Made by a program: the position numbers and the translations under genes
Notes under the pieces: generated by a model
The model's database searches: none
What the model was told of the DNA's origin: nothing
What the model saw: the letters and a program-made list of their open reading frames with translations, nothing else
Assembly (NCBI RefSeq): GCF_002074055.1
Contig: NZ_CP014619.1
Span: 2,575,002 to 2,639,001, forward strand
DNA from: Frondihabitans sp. 762G35
Lineage (GTDB): Bacteria; Actinomycetota; Actinomycetes; Actinomycetales; Microbacteriaceae
Length of the DNA stretch: 64,000 nt
Reading direction: 5' to 3'
Shown: in pieces, positions 55,661-64,000 of the stretch
Numbering within the stretch: position 1 is the stretch's first letter
Layout of the letters: every line of letters begins with the position of its first letter

Positions 55661-57240
55661 GGCCCGCGGGCGCGGGCCTGCGCACCGGGTCCCTCCGGGT
55701 GCGGACCGTCGTCGCGATCCTCGCCCTCCTCGTGGTCCTGCTGGGCGCCCTCGCGATCACCGTCGAGGCCACGCTCGGCGGCCGGCTGCGCGCCCAGATC
55801 GAGGACCGCCTGCACGATCGGGCCTCCGCCGCCGCCGCGCTCGTCGGCACGGTCGACTCCGCGGACCTCGCCGACCGCCTCTCCGCACAGGGCCTCTCCG
55901 TGCTGATCCGCGACGCCGACGGCCAGGCGACCGTCGCGGGGCCGTCACCCGAGCAGCTCCGGAAGGGCCCCAAGGGTCTCGGGCCGGTGGACGGACCGGG
56001 AGCGACGAAGCCCTCCGCCTCCAGCGGCTCCGCCGGCACGGGGGCCAGCACGAGCGGCTCCACACCGGCGACCCCGGGAGCCAAGGCCGCGAGCGTCACG
56101 ATCACGTCGTCCAGGATCGTCGCCGACGAGCAGATCATCACGCTCGACTCCGTCCTCAGCGACGGCTCCACGATCGTGCTCACCGCCGACGCGAGCTCCG
56201 TCGGGCAGACGCTCACGCAGCTCCGCTGGGTCATGCTCGCGGCCTCCGGGGGGTTCCTCCTGGTCGCCGCCCTCGGGCTCGTCCTGGTGGTCCGCGCAGC
56301 CCTCCGGCCGCTCGACCGGATGACGCGCGTGGCCCGCTCGATCGCGGGCGGCGACCGCGGCAGGCGACTCCGGCCCACCCGGGACCGCACGGAGATCGGG
56401 CGCGTCGCCCTCGCGTTCGACGAGATGCTCGACGCCGTCGAGGGCGCCGAGCGGAAAGCGCTCGAGGCGGAGGCGCGGGTCCGGGCGTTCGTCTCGGATG
56501 CGGCGCACGAGCTCCGGACGCCCGTGGCCGGGATGCGGGCCGCCGCGGACACCCTGGTGCGGGTCCCCTCCGGCCCCGCCGAGCGCGAACGGCTCGCGTC
56601 GCACGTCGCGCGGGAGGCCGGAAGGGCGTCTCGCCTGATCGACGACATGCTGATGATGGCGCGCGTCGACCGCGGCCTGGAACTCGACCTCACGTCGGTC
56701 GACCTGGGACGCCTCGTCACGGCCGAGGCTGAGCGCCACCGTCTCCGGCACCCGTCGCTCGACCTCGTGATCACGCTGCCCGAGGGTCCCGTCGTCGTGG
56801 ACGCCGACCAGGATCGACTCGCCCAGGTGGTGGGCAACCTCGTCGACAACGCGTCCCGGGCCACCGGTGGCCGCGGCGCCGTCGAACTCCGGGTCACGAC
56901 CTCCTCCGCGTCGGACGGCGGCCGCCTCGCGCGGCTCACCGTCACGGACGACGGGCCGGGCGTGCCCGCCGAGGAGCGCGAGCGCATCTTCGACCGCCTC
57001 GTGCGCCTCGACGCGGGTCGCGAGTGGTCCGGCGGGGGCGCCGGCCTCGGTCTGCCGATCGCCCGCGGCATCGCCCGCGCCCACGGCGGCGACCTCGTCT
57101 GCGAGGTCGTTCCGAGCGGGACCGCAGGAGCCGCGTTCCTCGTGACCCTCCCCGCGCGCGTGATCCCGAGTGGTCCCGACGCACGCCGACCCGTTCCGCG
57201 GGCCGGCCGCGCGGACAGGGCCGAGGCCGTCCGGGCCTGA
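55657..57240 (+). CDS. Membrane sensor histidine kinase
   Basis: A 527-residue sensor. Helices near residues 15-40 (VVAILALLVVLLGALAITVE) and 190-215 flank an extracytoplasmic domain interrupted by a Ser/Gly/Thr-rich insert (SASSGSAGTGASTSGSTPAT). HAMP, then SDAAHELRTPVAGMRAAADT with the phospho-acceptor His, then VVGNLVDNASRATGG, DDGPGVPAEERERIFDRL and GGAGLGLPIARGIAR follow. It overlaps the response-regulator gene by 4 bases. The low-complexity insert is unusual for a sensor domain and suggests a spacer toward the wall. Confidence 0.92.
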   Translation: MRPAGAGLRTGSLRVRTVVAILALLVVLLGALAITVEATLGGRLRAQIEDRLHDRASAAAALVGTVDSADLADRLSAQGLSVLIRDADGQATVAGPSPEQLRKGPKGLGPVDGPGATKPSASSGSAGTGASTSGSTPATPGAKAASVTITSSRIVADEQIITLDSVLSDGSTIVLTADASSVGQTLTQLRWVMLAASGGFLLVAALGLVLVVRAALRPLDRMTRVARSIAGGDRGRRLRPTRDRTEIGRVALAFDEMLDAVEGAERKALEAEARVRAFVSDAAHELRTPVAGMRAAADTLVRVPSGPAERERLASHVAREAGRASRLIDDMLMMARVDRGLELDLTSVDLGRLVTAEAERHRLRHPSLDLVITLPEGPVVVDADQDRLAQVVGNLVDNASRATGGRGAVELRVTTSSASDGGRLARLTVTDDGPGVPAEERERIFDRLVRLDAGREWSGGGAGLGLPIARGIARAHGGDLVCEVVPSGTAGAAFLVTLPARVIPSGPDARRPVPRAGRADRAEAVRA

Positions 57241-57243
57241 CAG

Positions 57244-57281
57244 CCGGAGGGAGGACGACGGGGGCGCCTTCTTGCCTCCGG
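57244..57281 (+). terminator. Terminator hairpin after the histidine kinase
   Basis: CCGGAGG at 57244-57250 pairs with CCTCCGG at 57275-57281, starting 4 bases after the stop codon. The loop is long (24 bases) but contains further short pairings. Confidence 0.45.
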
Positions 57282-57358
57282 ACGCGTCGGCGCAGTGAAA
57301 ATGCCTGATCACGCCTGGAGTCGTCTCATCTGACGCGCGCTGCGCAGTGACCCGTTCG

Positions 57359-57374
57359 GTCACGAATCGGTAAC
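57359..57374 (+). promoter_or_regulatory. MtrA-like direct repeat upstream of the secreted protein
   Basis: GTCAC-N6-GTAAC has the 11-base period and sequence reported for MtrA boxes in actinobacteria. A CCCGTT/AACGGG inverted repeat overlaps it. It lies 147 bases before the start codon. The remaining leader (57380-57520) is C- and A-rich with two copies of CCGGAAACACCGG. Confidence 0.45.
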
Positions 57375-57520
57375 GGGGCCACCCCGGACCAAACCCTCCC
57401 CCGCCCCGCGGCGAACACATCACATCGGGTCAACACCCCGGAAACACCGGCCCCACACACCGGAAACACCGGGGCAACACCCACACAACCGTCACGTTCC
57501 ACACAACGTAAGGACACACC

Positions 57521-58198
57521 ATGCGCAAGACCACCAAGACCGGACTCAGCTTCGCCGCCGCCGGGATCCTCGTCGCCGGCATCACCGGCGCCAGCCTCAC
57601 CGCCGCCCAGGCCGCCCCCACCGTGCACCTCGCCGCGTCGTCGTCGTCCTCCATCCCCGCCCCCGCCGCAGCCGTCCCCGCCCTCCTCGGCGGCGACACC
57701 TCCGTCGCCCTCGACTCCGGCTTCCTCGGCGCCCTGAAGACCCTCGGCCTCACCCCCTCCACCGCCGGCACCGCGAAGCTCGCCGGCAGCGACATCTCCT
57801 TCCCCATCACCGGCGGAAGCGTCGTCTACTGGAACCCGAAGGACAACTACCGCCCCTACGTCCAGGGCATCGTCGAGCACGACGGATCCGGCCTGAACCT
57901 CACCGCCGGCAGCACCACCGTCACCCTCTCCAACTTCACCATCAACCCCGGCAACTCGATCCTCTACGGCGACGTCTCCGTCAACGGCAAGGTCGCCGTC
58001 GTCCAGGCCGACCTCTTCAACCTCTACGGCGGCACCCTCAAGCCCCTCCAGGTCGAAGGCAACAACGCCGTCCTCACCGGCACCACCGTCCACGTCTCCG
58101 CCGACGCCGCCAAGCTCCTGAACTCCACGTTCAAGACCGACGCCGTCAAGAGCCAGCTCCTCGTCGGCGTCGCCACCATCACCGCCCAGATCAAGTAA
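57521..58198 (+). CDS. Abundant secreted protein of unknown family
   Basis: A 225-residue exported protein with a signal peptide ending near residue 31 (LTAAQAAPT). The mature protein has a Ser/Ala/Pro linker, then a beta-rich domain: SFPITGGSVVYWNPKDNYRP, VTLSNFTINPGNSILYGDVS and AVLTGTTVHVSADAAKLLNS. No cysteine or anchor is present. Codons end in C almost without exception, far beyond its neighbours, which signals very high expression. GTAAGGA precedes the ATG and a perfect 11-base-pair hairpin follows the gene. I do not recognise the family; a surface or matrix protein is likely. Confidence 0.75.
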   Translation: MRKTTKTGLSFAAAGILVAGITGASLTAAQAAPTVHLAASSSSSIPAPAAAVPALLGGDTSVALDSGFLGALKTLGLTPSTAGTAKLAGSDISFPITGGSVVYWNPKDNYRPYVQGIVEHDGSGLNLTAGSTTVTLSNFTINPGNSILYGDVSVNGKVAVVQADLFNLYGGTLKPLQVEGNNAVLTGTTVHVSADAAKLLNSTFKTDAVKSQLLVGVATITAQIK

Positions 58199-58238
58199 CA
58201 ACACCCCACCACACGCACCACCCAGCACCACGCACCAC

Positions 58239-58273
58239 CCGAGGGCCCGCCGCACACCGCGACGGGCCCTCGG
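58239..58273 (+). terminator. Strong terminator after the abundant secreted protein
   Basis: CCGAGGGCCCG at 58239-58249 and CGGGCCCTCGG at 58263-58273 form a perfect 11-base-pair stem with a 13-base loop, 41 bases beyond the stop codon. Confidence 0.85.
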
Positions 58274-58335
58274 CCGTACCCCCGACACGTGGCCCGGCGG
58301 AGTCATCGACCCCGCGGATCCTGCGAGACCTCCCG

Positions 58336-59010
58336 CTACGGCCCGCCCAGCCAGTGGTCGATCCGGTGGTGATCGGGCGTGAAGCCGTGAGCGACGCCCC
58401 AGAGGACCGCCTGCGTTCGGCTCGCGGCCCCGATCTTGCGGTACACGGAACGGATGTACGACTTCACCGTGTTCGGGCTGAGGTAGGTCAGGGTCGCGAC
58501 CTCGGCGTTGCTCTTCCCCTGCGTGATCAGCGCCAGGATCTCCGACTCGCGGTCGGTGATCCCCTCGGCCTTGCCCGGCCAGTCCAGGCTCGGCGAGCGC
58601 GACGCCCGGGGCGACGGCTCGCTCACGACCTTCTCGCCGGCGTGCACCGCCTCGAGCGCCTCGACCAGTTCGCGCGCGGACAGCGTCTTCGAGAGGTAGC
58701 CGTGCACGCCCTGCCCGAGGGCGCCCGCGACGAGGTCGGGGTGGAAGTTCCAGGTGTAGACGACGACCTTCCGGGCCCGCGGGTTCGCCACGAGGCCTGC
58801 GAGCTCCTGCTGGTCGGATTCCGGCTGGGCGAAGGAGTCGTAGAGGACGATGTCGATCTCGTCGTCGAGGGTCGCGTTGGCGTCGATCTCCGAGATGAGG
58901 ATGCGGTCGCGGTACTCGTCGAAGAGGTGCGCGAGCCCCATCAGAACGACGTCGTAGTCGTCGACGAGCGTCACGAGGAGGGGGCGCGTGCGGGTCGTCG
59001 AGGAGGTCAT
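58336..59010 (-). CDS. LuxR/NarL-family response regulator
   Basis: A 224-residue regulator. The receiver domain has VTLVDDYDVVLMGLAHLFDE, a probable phospho-acceptor Asp in IDIVLYDSFAQPESD and Lys in HGYLSKTLSARELVEAL. The LuxR helix-turn-helix is GITDRESEILALITQGKSNA followed by EVATLTYLSPNTVKSYIRSV. AGGAGG lies only two bases before the ATG's complement region start, so a GTG further downstream is conceivable, but the ATG keeps the whole receiver. No kinase gene is adjacent (orphan). The palindromes in the divergent gap suggest self-regulation and control of the GlsB-type gene. Confidence 0.85.
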   Translation of the reverse strand: MTSSTTRTRPLLVTLVDDYDVVLMGLAHLFDEYRDRILISEIDANATLDDEIDIVLYDSFAQPESDQQELAGLVANPRARKVVVYTWNFHPDLVAGALGQGVHGYLSKTLSARELVEALEAVHAGEKVVSEPSPRASRSPSLDWPGKAEGITDRESEILALITQGKSNAEVATLTYLSPNTVKSYIRSVYRKIGAASRTQAVLWGVAHGFTPDHHRIDHWLGGP

Positions 59011-59023
59011 GACCCCACCATCC

Positions 59024-59060
59024 CACCCCGAGGGGTGTGACGGCACACCTCCAGGGGTGG
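59024..59060. promoter_or_regulatory. Nested palindromes between the LuxR regulator and glsB-like gene
   Basis: CACCCC-GA-GGGGTG (59024-59037) overlaps GGTGTG-N4-CACACC (59034-59049), and a further AGGGGTGG half-site ends at 59060. The array begins 14 bases from the regulator start, so occupancy should affect it directly. Confidence 0.55.
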
Positions 59061-59133
59061 TTGAGTCGTATCCGTGCCCGAACCCGGGTGCGAACGGCAC
59101 CCACCCCGGTGCGCAACGAAAAGAGATCACACC

Positions 59134-59409
59134 ATGCTCGGATTCATCATCGGCCTCATCATCGTCGGCCTCATCGCCGGCGCCGTCGCGCGCCTCGTCA
59201 TCCCCGGCCGCCAGAACATCTCCATCCCCATGACGATCCTCCTCGGGATCATCGGCTCGTTCGTCGGCGGCTTCCTCGGCTTCCTCATCTTCCACACCGA
59301 CCCCGCGAGCGGCTTCCTCCAGCCGGCCGGCATCATCGGCTCCATCATCGGCGCGATCATCGTCCTCTTCCTCTGGACCCGCTTCGCCGGCCGCAGCGCC
59401 CGCAGCTGA
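59134..59409 (+). CDS. GlsB/YeaQ/YmgE-family stress membrane protein
   Basis: A 91-residue protein with three glycine-rich helices: MLGFIIGLIIVGLIAGAVAR, ILLGIIGSFVGGFLGFLIF and GIIGSIIGAIIVLFLWTRFA. The loop RLVIPGRQNISIPMTILLG is the family hallmark. These small proteins, including transglycosylase-associated ones, are induced by general stress and have no known activity. AAGAG precedes the ATG. It is divergent from the LuxR-type regulator across a palindrome-rich gap. Confidence 0.88.
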   Translation: MLGFIIGLIIVGLIAGAVARLVIPGRQNISIPMTILLGIIGSFVGGFLGFLIFHTDPASGFLQPAGIIGSIIGAIIVLFLWTRFAGRSARS

Positions 59410-59459
59410 TCCGACCGGCAGCGAAACAGCAGGATGCCCGTCCGGAGAGGGAGCACGAA

Positions 59460-59804
59460 GTGACCGACGACGTCGCCCCCGCCCCCGGGGTGCTCCACTG
59501 GAGCAGCTCGACGGAGGGCCACTGGGAGGCCTCGATCGACACGACCGTCGTCGGGACGATCGACCGCTTCGGCTCCTTCATCGCCTCGAACGCCTACGGG
59601 CGGGTCGTCGGCACGTTCCACGACCTGGCCGACGCGAAGCGAGCGATCGAGGCCCCCGGACGCACCTTCCTGGCGCGCCGGCGGGAAGCCCTCCGTGACG
59701 CCCGCGTCGACACCGTCCTGCGCCGTGTCGCCACGGTCGTGGGGGCCCTCGCGGCCCTCGCGATCGTGGGCGCCGCGGTCGTGATGGGCGCCGGCGGCCG
59801 CTGA
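59460..59804 (+). CDS. Hypothetical protein with C-terminal membrane helix
   Basis: A 114-residue protein not recognised. The soluble part ([40 protein letters not shown]) looks like a small alpha/beta fold. [20 protein letters not shown] leads into one membrane helix with a short outer tail. GTG 59460 follows GGGAG by 7 bases. It lies 50 bases after the GlsB-type gene and may share its stress-regulated transcript. Confidence 0.62.
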   Translation: MTDDVAPAPGVLHWSSSTEGHWEASIDTTVVGTIDRFGSFIASNAYGRVVGTFHDLADAKRAIEAPGRTFLARRREALRDARVDTVLRRVATVVGALAALAIVGAAVVMGAGGR

Positions 59805-59887
59805 CCGGTCGCCGGCGATCCGTCGCCGACGATCCGTCGCCGGCCCCGACCCGGCCCGGCGCGCTGCACTCCGGCTACGCTTCAGGG

Positions 59888-60709
59888 ATGCGCGATCTGC
59901 AGTCCCGAATCATCGCCGAACTCGACGTCCGGCCCGTCATCGATCCGGCGGAGGAGGTCGAGCGGCGCGTGTCGTTCCTCGTCGACTACCTCGAGGCGAC
60001 CGGAGCGGCGGGGCTCGTCCTCGGCATCAGCGGCGGGCAGGACAGCTCGCTCGCCGGGCGCCTCTGCCAGCTCGCGGTCGAGAGGCTCGCCGCCTCCGGC
60101 CGCGCCGCCCGCTTCATCGCCGTCCGGTTGCCGTACGCCGTGCAGGCCGACGAGGAGGACGCCCAGCTGGCGCTCTCCTTCATCCGGCCCGCCGAGACGG
60201 TCGTCTTCGACATCAAGCGCTCCGTGGACGGCTTCCAGGCCGAGTACCAGGACGCCACCGGGACCCCGATCTCCGACTTCACCAAGGGCAACGTCAAGGC
60301 CCGGAGCCGCATGGTCGCCCAGTTCGCCCTCGCCGGGCAGAACGGCCTGCTCGTGGTCGGCACCGACCACGCCGCCGAGGCCGTGACCGGGTTCTTCACG
60401 AAGTTCGGCGACGGGGCGGCCGACGTCATCCCGCTCACGGGGCTGTCGAAGCGGCAGGGGAAGCGCCTCCTGCAGCACCTTAAGGCGCCCGAGCGCCTCT
60501 ACCTCAAGGACCCCACGGCAGATCTCCTCGACGAGAACCCCGGGCAGACCGACGAGGCCAACCTCGGGCTCACGTACGCCGACATCGACGCCTATCTGGA
60601 GGGTGAGGACGTCGCCGACGACGTGGCCGAAGCCCTCGAAGCGCGCTTCCTCGCAACGCGTCACAAGCGCGCCACCCCGGTCACGCCCTCCGACACCTGG
60701 TGGCGCTGA
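59888..60709 (+). CDS. nadE: Ammonia-dependent NAD synthase
   Basis: A 273-residue NAD synthase that amidates nicotinic acid adenine dinucleotide with ammonia and [23 protein letters not shown] near residue 40 is the PP-loop, [20 protein letters not shown] and [20 protein letters not shown] near residue 145-175 bind substrate, and [20 protein letters not shown] carries the conserved loop. There is no N-terminal glutaminase domain, so free ammonia is used. TACGCT lies 6 bases before the ATG with no ribosome-binding site, indicating a leaderless mRNA. Confidence 0.95.
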   Translation: MRDLQSRIIAELDVRPVIDPAEEVERRVSFLVDYLEATGAAGLVLGISGGQDSSLAGRLCQLAVERLAASGRAARFIAVRLPYAVQADEEDAQLALSFIRPAETVVFDIKRSVDGFQAEYQDATGTPISDFTKGNVKARSRMVAQFALAGQNGLLVVGTDHAAEAVTGFFTKFGDGAADVIPLTGLSKRQGKRLLQHLKAPERLYLKDPTADLLDENPGQTDEANLGLTYADIDAYLEGEDVADDVAEALEARFLATRHKRATPVTPSDTWWR

Positions 60710-60737
60710 GCGAGAGGCCCGCGTCGGCGCGACCGCG

Positions 60738-61766
60738 TCAGAGCGGGTAGGCCCCGAGCGGGTCGAACGCGAAGGCGGCCCGGTCGCCGGGCTCCAGGTC
60801 GAGATCGGCCGCCCGCTCGGGTGACACGTCCGCCGACACGATCGGCCCCCGCACGCGCACGATGTCGCCGCGCGGCTCCAGGTCGAGCACGACCTGCTCC
60901 AGCACGGTGGCACCGGTCTCGCCGATCGACACGTCCGCGGGTCTCACGACCGCTCCGAGGCGGGTCCCGACCGGGTGCGACCCGACCCCGAGGGTGCTGA
61001 TCCGGGCGCCGTCGTCGGTCACGAATCCGCGCTCCGTCGCCGTGCCGGTCAGCAGGATCAGCCCCGCCAGCCCCGCCGTGAAGGCCGTCCGCGGCCTCGC
61101 GAACACCTCCCGGGTCGGCCCCTCCTCGACGACGCGGCCGCCCTCGACGACGAGCACGCGATCCGCGAGCAGCAGCGCGTCGAGGGCTTCGTGGGTGACG
61201 ATCACGGCGGTGCGGTCCGCGAGCACGCGGCGGAGCATCCTGCGGAGAGCCGGTGCCGCGGCGACGTCGAGCGCCGCCATCGGCTCGTCGAGCAGCAGGA
61301 GCCGCGGCTCCGCCGCCAGCGCCCGGGCCACCGCCACCCGCTGCGACTGCCCCCCGGAGAGAGCGGCCGGCCGCCGGCCCCCGAGGTCGGCCGCCTCGAC
61401 CTCGGCCAGCCAGCGCTCGGCGGTGCGACGCGCCTCGGCGCGGCTCCTGCCGGCGCTCCGCGGACCGAAGGCGACGTTGTCGAGGGCGGTGAGGTGCGGG
61501 AAGAGCAGGGCGTCCTGGGCGAGGAGCGCGACCTCCCGCGTGTGCGGGGCCGCGAACGCCCGACGCCCGGGGCCGACGTCGAAGAGCGTGGTGCCGTCGA
61601 GGGTGGCGCGGCCCTCGTCGGGGCGGAGGAGGCCGGCGAGCAGGGCGAGGAGCGTCGACTTGCCGGCGCCGTTCGGTCCGACGAGCGCCACGGTCTCCCC
61701 CGGGGCGATACGGAATGCGACGTCGAGACCCCGCGCCGCGACCCGGGCGTCGAACTCGACGGTCAC
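60738..61766 (-). CDS. modC: Molybdate ABC transporter ATP-binding protein
   Basis: A 342-residue ABC ATPase. [20 protein letters not shown] is Walker [21 protein letters not shown] the signature, [20 protein letters not shown] Walker B, and [20 protein letters not shown] the switch His. The last 100 residues form a TOBE-like domain, as in ModC, where oxyanion sensing may occur. It energises molybdate uptake with ModB and ModA. The GTG overlaps the modB stop by 4 bases. It converges with nadE. Confidence 0.92.
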   Translation of the reverse strand: MTVEFDARVAARGLDVAFRIAPGETVALVGPNGAGKSTLLALLAGLLRPDEGRATLDGTTLFDVGPGRRAFAAPHTREVALLAQDALLFPHLTALDNVAFGPRSAGRSRAEARRTAERWLAEVEAADLGGRRPAALSGGQSQRVAVARALAAEPRLLLLDEPMAALDVAAAPALRRMLRRVLADRTAVIVTHEALDALLLADRVLVVEGGRVVEEGPTREVFARPRTAFTAGLAGLILLTGTATERGFVTDDGARISTLGVGSHPVGTRLGAVVRPADVSIGETGATVLEQVVLDLEPRGDIVRVRGPIVSADVSPERAADLDLEPGDRAAFAFDPLGAYPL

Positions 61767-62566
61767 TGAGTGCTCCTCGTCGCCGAGCTCGACCGGTACG
61801 CCAGCCCGACGACGAACACCGCCACCGCGACGAGCACGAGAGCCAGGGCGACGGCCGCGTCGGGGTTCGTCTCGAGCTGGAGGTAGATCTCGAGGGGCAG
61901 GGTGCGCGTGGTCCCCTGCAGACTGCCGGCGAAGGTCAGCGTGGCCCCGAACTCGCCGAGGGCGCGCGCGAACGAGAGGATGGCGCCGGAGACGAGCGCC
62001 GGCCCGAGCAGCGGCAGCGTGACCCGGCGGAGGACCGTCGTCGGACGCGCCCCGAGCGTCGACGCGACCGCCTCGTAGCGCGACCCCGCGGTCCGCACGG
62101 CGCCCTCCACGCTCAGGACGAGGAACGGGATCGCGACGAACGTCTGGGCCAGCACCACGGCCGTCGTCGAGAAGGCGATGTCGATGCCGAGGAACTGCAT
62201 CGTCGACCCGAGCAGCCCGCGCCGCCCGAAGGTGTAGAGCAGGGCGATGCCCCCGACGACCGGCGGCAGCACGAGCGGCAGGAGCACGAGCGACCGCAGG
62301 ATGCGCTGCCCCGGGAACGAGGCGCGCGCCAGCACCAGCGCGATCGGCACGCCCAGCGCGACGCAGAGGGCGGTCGAGGCGAGCGAGGTGCGCAGACTGA
62401 GGAGGAGAGCCGCGATCGACGAGTCGGACGAGATCAGCGGAACGAGGTGCGCCCAGTCGACGCGCGCCACGACGGCCACGAGGGGCAGCAGGATGAAGGC
62501 CGCTCCGACGAGCGCGACGCCCACGACCCAGCGAGGAACGCCCCCGAGGCCGCGATTCCCGGTCAC
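61763..62566 (-). CDS. modB: Molybdate ABC transporter permease
   Basis: A 267-residue permease with about six helices. [20 protein letters not shown] is the start of the transporter core, [20 protein letters not shown] is typical of ModB, and [20 protein letters not shown] is the EAA loop that docks on the ATPase. [20 protein letters not shown] with [14 protein letters not shown] is diagnostic of the molybdate/sulfate group. GTG 62566 lies 4 bases after the modA stop. Confidence 0.93.
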   Translation of the reverse strand: MTGNRGLGGVPRWVVGVALVGAAFILLPLVAVVARVDWAHLVPLISSDSSIAALLLSLRTSLASTALCVALGVPIALVLARASFPGQRILRSLVLLPLVLPPVVGGIALLYTFGRRGLLGSTMQFLGIDIAFSTTAVVLAQTFVAIPFLVLSVEGAVRTAGSRYEAVASTLGARPTTVLRRVTLPLLGPALVSGAILSFARALGEFGATLTFAGSLQGTTRTLPLEIYLQLETNPDAAVALALVLVAVAVFVVGLAYRSSSATRSTQ

Positions 62567-62570
62567 CGCG

Positions 62571-63377
62571 TCACGGTGCGCCGAAGCCCTTGCCGGCGAG
62601 CACCTTCTGCCCGGACGCGCCCGTGACGAAGGCGACGAACGCCCGCGCGACAGCGGTGTTCGGGGCGCCCTTCAGCGTCGCGATGGGATACGTGTTGACG
62701 GCCTCGGAGCTGTCGGCGAAGGGCACGCCGTCGACCTTACCGGCCGCGCCCTTCACATCGGTGACGTAGACGAGCCCGGCGTCGGCCTGGCCGGTGGCGA
62801 CCTTGCTGAGCACGCCGGTCACGGCGGTCTCCTCGCTGACCGGCCGGAGAGCGACCCCGGTCGCCTTCTCCACCTTCAGCGCGGCGGCGCCGCACGGGAC
62901 GGCTGCGGCGCAGACGACGGTCTTCACGCCGGACTTCGCGAGGTCCCGGAACGACGCGATCCTCTTCGGGTTGCCGACCGGGACGGCGATCTCCAGCGTG
63001 TTGGTCGCGAAGTCGACCGGCGACCCCGCGACGAGGCCGGCCTGCTGGAGCTTCGTCATGTTCTTCGTGTCCGCGGACGCGAAGACATCGGCCGGGGCTC
63101 CCGCCTCGAGCTGCGTCACGAGGACGGACGACCCGTTGAAGGTGGTCTTCACGGTGACGCCGGGGTTCGCCTTCTCGAAGTCGGCGGCGAGTTCGGTGAA
63201 CGCCGACGTGAGCGAGGCCGCGCCGTAGACGATGATCGACCCGGAGAGCGTCGCGGACGCAGCGCCCGAGGACGACGCCGGAGCGGGCGCTGCGGCCCCG
63301 CCGGAGCAGCCGGCGAGTGCGACGGTGGCGACGAGACCGAGGGTCAGGAGTGCGGCGGTGCGGAACGGGGACCTCAT
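62571..63377 (-). CDS. modA: Molybdate-binding lipoprotein
   Basis: A 268-residue substrate-binding lipoprotein. The signal peptide ends in the lipobox LAGC near residue 23. [20 protein letters not shown] is the ModA opening, [20 protein letters not shown] and [10 protein letters not shown] line the oxyanion pocket, and [19 protein letters not shown] is the C-lobe motif. ATG 63377 follows GAGAGG; the frame stays open upstream but the signal peptide fixes the start. It delivers molybdate or tungstate to ModBC. Confidence 0.94.
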   Translation of the reverse strand: MRSPFRTAALLTLGLVATVALAGCSGGAAAPAPASSSGAASATLSGSIIVYGAASLTSAFTELAADFEKANPGVTVKTTFNGSSVLVTQLEAGAPADVFASADTKNMTKLQQAGLVAGSPVDFATNTLEIAVPVGNPKRIASFRDLAKSGVKTVVCAAAVPCGAAALKVEKATGVALRPVSEETAVTGVLSKVATGQADAGLVYVTDVKGAAGKVDGVPFADSSEAVNTYPIATLKGAPNTAVARAFVAFVTGASGQKVLAGKGFGAP

Positions 63378-63414
63378 GGGACGCCTCTCGTGGGAATCGA
63401 GTCGGGGACGAGCA

Positions 63415-63430
63415 CGCATCCGAGGATGCG
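63415..63430 (-). promoter_or_regulatory. Palindrome in the modABC promoter
   Basis: CGCATCC-GA-GGATGCG is a perfect 16-base palindrome. On the reverse strand it lies just downstream of TAGACT, a likely -10 element, where a repressor would block modABC. Confidence 0.5.
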
Positions 63431-63504
63431 GCGCACTTTCCAGTCTAGAGACGAATCTGCGGGTCTACGCCACGGAATGACGGGCTCCGCACGGAAGGGG
63501 CACG

Positions 63505-64000
63505 ATGGATGGCATGCCTTTCACGCCTCCCAGCCCCGACCGCACCCGCCCCGTCCTCCGCGGACGCTTCGGAATGGCGGCCTCGACGCACTGGCTCGCG
63601 ACCGGCACGGCGCAGTCCGTCCTGGAGCGCGGCGGGAACGCGTTCGACGCCTCCGTGGCGGCCGCGTTCGTCCTCCACGTCGTCGAGCCCCACCTCAACG
63701 GTCCTGGCGGTGACCTCTCCCTGATCTTCGCGACGGCGGACGACTCGACGCCGCGCGTCGTCTCCGGCCAGGGCGCGACGCCGCGGGGCGCCACGCCGGA
63801 GCACTTCCGCGCCGAGGGGCTCGACCTCGTGCCCGGCGCCGGAGCCCTCGCGGCGACGGTTCCGGGGGCCGTGCCGTCGTGGCTGATGCTGCTCGAGGAG
63901 CGCGGCACCTGGGAGCTCGACGACGTGCTCGCCTACGCGATCTCGGCCGCCCGGGACGGCGTGCCGCTGCTGCCGTCCGCGGCGCGGACCATCGCGACCG
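63505..64000 (+). CDS. Gamma-glutamyltransferase family protein (5' part)
   Basis: The first 165 residues of a Ntn-hydrolase of the gamma-glutamyltransferase family. RFGMAASTHWLATGTAQSVL, ERGGNAFDASVAAAFVLHVV and EPHLNGPGGDLSLIFATADD are the N-terminal signatures, and GAGALAATVPGAVPSWLMLL follows. No signal peptide is present, so it is likely cytoplasmic. The catalytic Thr at the self-cleavage site lies beyond the window. ATG 63505 follows AAGGGG; an in-frame ATG at 63514 is the alternative. Confidence 0.85.
   Translation, partial: MDGMPFTPPSPDRTRPVLRGRFGMAASTHWLATGTAQSVLERGGNAFDASVAAAFVLHVVEPHLNGPGGDLSLIFATADDSTPRVVSGQGATPRGATPEHFRAEGLDLVPGAGALAATVPGAVPSWLMLLEERGTWELDDVLAYAISAARDGVPLLPSAARTIAT

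Overview
This is high-GC actinobacterial chromosome. Codons end mostly in G or C, GTG starts are common, and several genes appear leaderless, with a TANNNT-like hexamer 6-7 bases before the start. The gene mix suggests a Microbacteriaceae-like organism. It includes DUF6421, DUF6458, DUF3566 and DUF1206 proteins, an Rpf-like LysM transglycosylase, HspR-type HAIR boxes and CDP-glycerol-type wall polymer transferases. The family assignment is inference. No phage, insertion sequence, CRISPR array, rRNA or tRNA was seen.

1-3.1 kb: the 5' end of an acetyl-xylan esterase-like gene; an AldR-like Lrp/AsnC regulator divergent from alanine dehydrogenase; and a kynurenine-formamidase-like cyclase bracketed by two 70-bp near-identical direct repeats. 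3.2-12.2 kb: a forward run of DUF6421 protein, SDR, threonine-aldolase-like lyase, two tandem CDP-glycerol glycerophosphotransferase-type proteins and a GT39-like membrane protein. The second transferase is fused to a complete GT4 domain and the first carries only a truncated one. This run looks like a surface-glycopolymer locus.

12.3-23.5 kb: small regulator/target pairs. MarR faces a quinone oxidoreductase across two palindromes, and an Lrp-type regulator faces a phenyl/indolepyruvate-type decarboxylase. The region also has an Rpf-like LysM protein with a long structured leader, a repeat-built secreted protein, DUF3892, TetR, an aminoglycoside-phosphotransferase-fold protein and DUF3566.

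23.7-28.7 kb: an MFS exporter, then a 2-keto-3-deoxygluconate module (IclR regulator and KDG kinase divergent from KDPG aldolase), then a fructokinase-like gene. 28.7-32.3 kb: a stress block with a ClpC-type AAA+ unfoldase behind two HAIR-like boxes and a general-stress membrane protein. 32.4-38.8 kb: an AraC regulator, a class A penicillin-binding protein, and a divergent aminobutyraldehyde dehydrogenase/aminotransferase pair suited to putrescine or GABA breakdown.

38.8-41.4 kb is decaying: a MarR gene faces a frameshifted universal-stress-protein fragment joined to the 3' end of cydB, and a second truncated stress-protein gene lies nearby. 41.4-48.1 kb: lipid kinase, APC permease, DUF6458, a PASTA-less Ser/Thr kinase, PAP2 phosphatase, DUF1206 and a VIT-family iron transporter behind an iron-box-like site.

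48.1-53.1 kb is a compact redox module: an OmpR-type two-component pair, a ferric-reductase-like membrane flavoprotein, an FMN-binding protein and ApbE. Its genes overlap, and it suggests flavin-based transmembrane electron transfer. 53.2-64 kb: GntR, a Pro/Ala/Lys-repeat membrane protein divergent from a second two-component system, a strongly C-biased secreted protein behind an MtrA-like direct repeat, a LuxR response regulator divergent from a GlsB-type protein, NAD synthase, modABC and the start of a gamma-glutamyltransferase-like gene.
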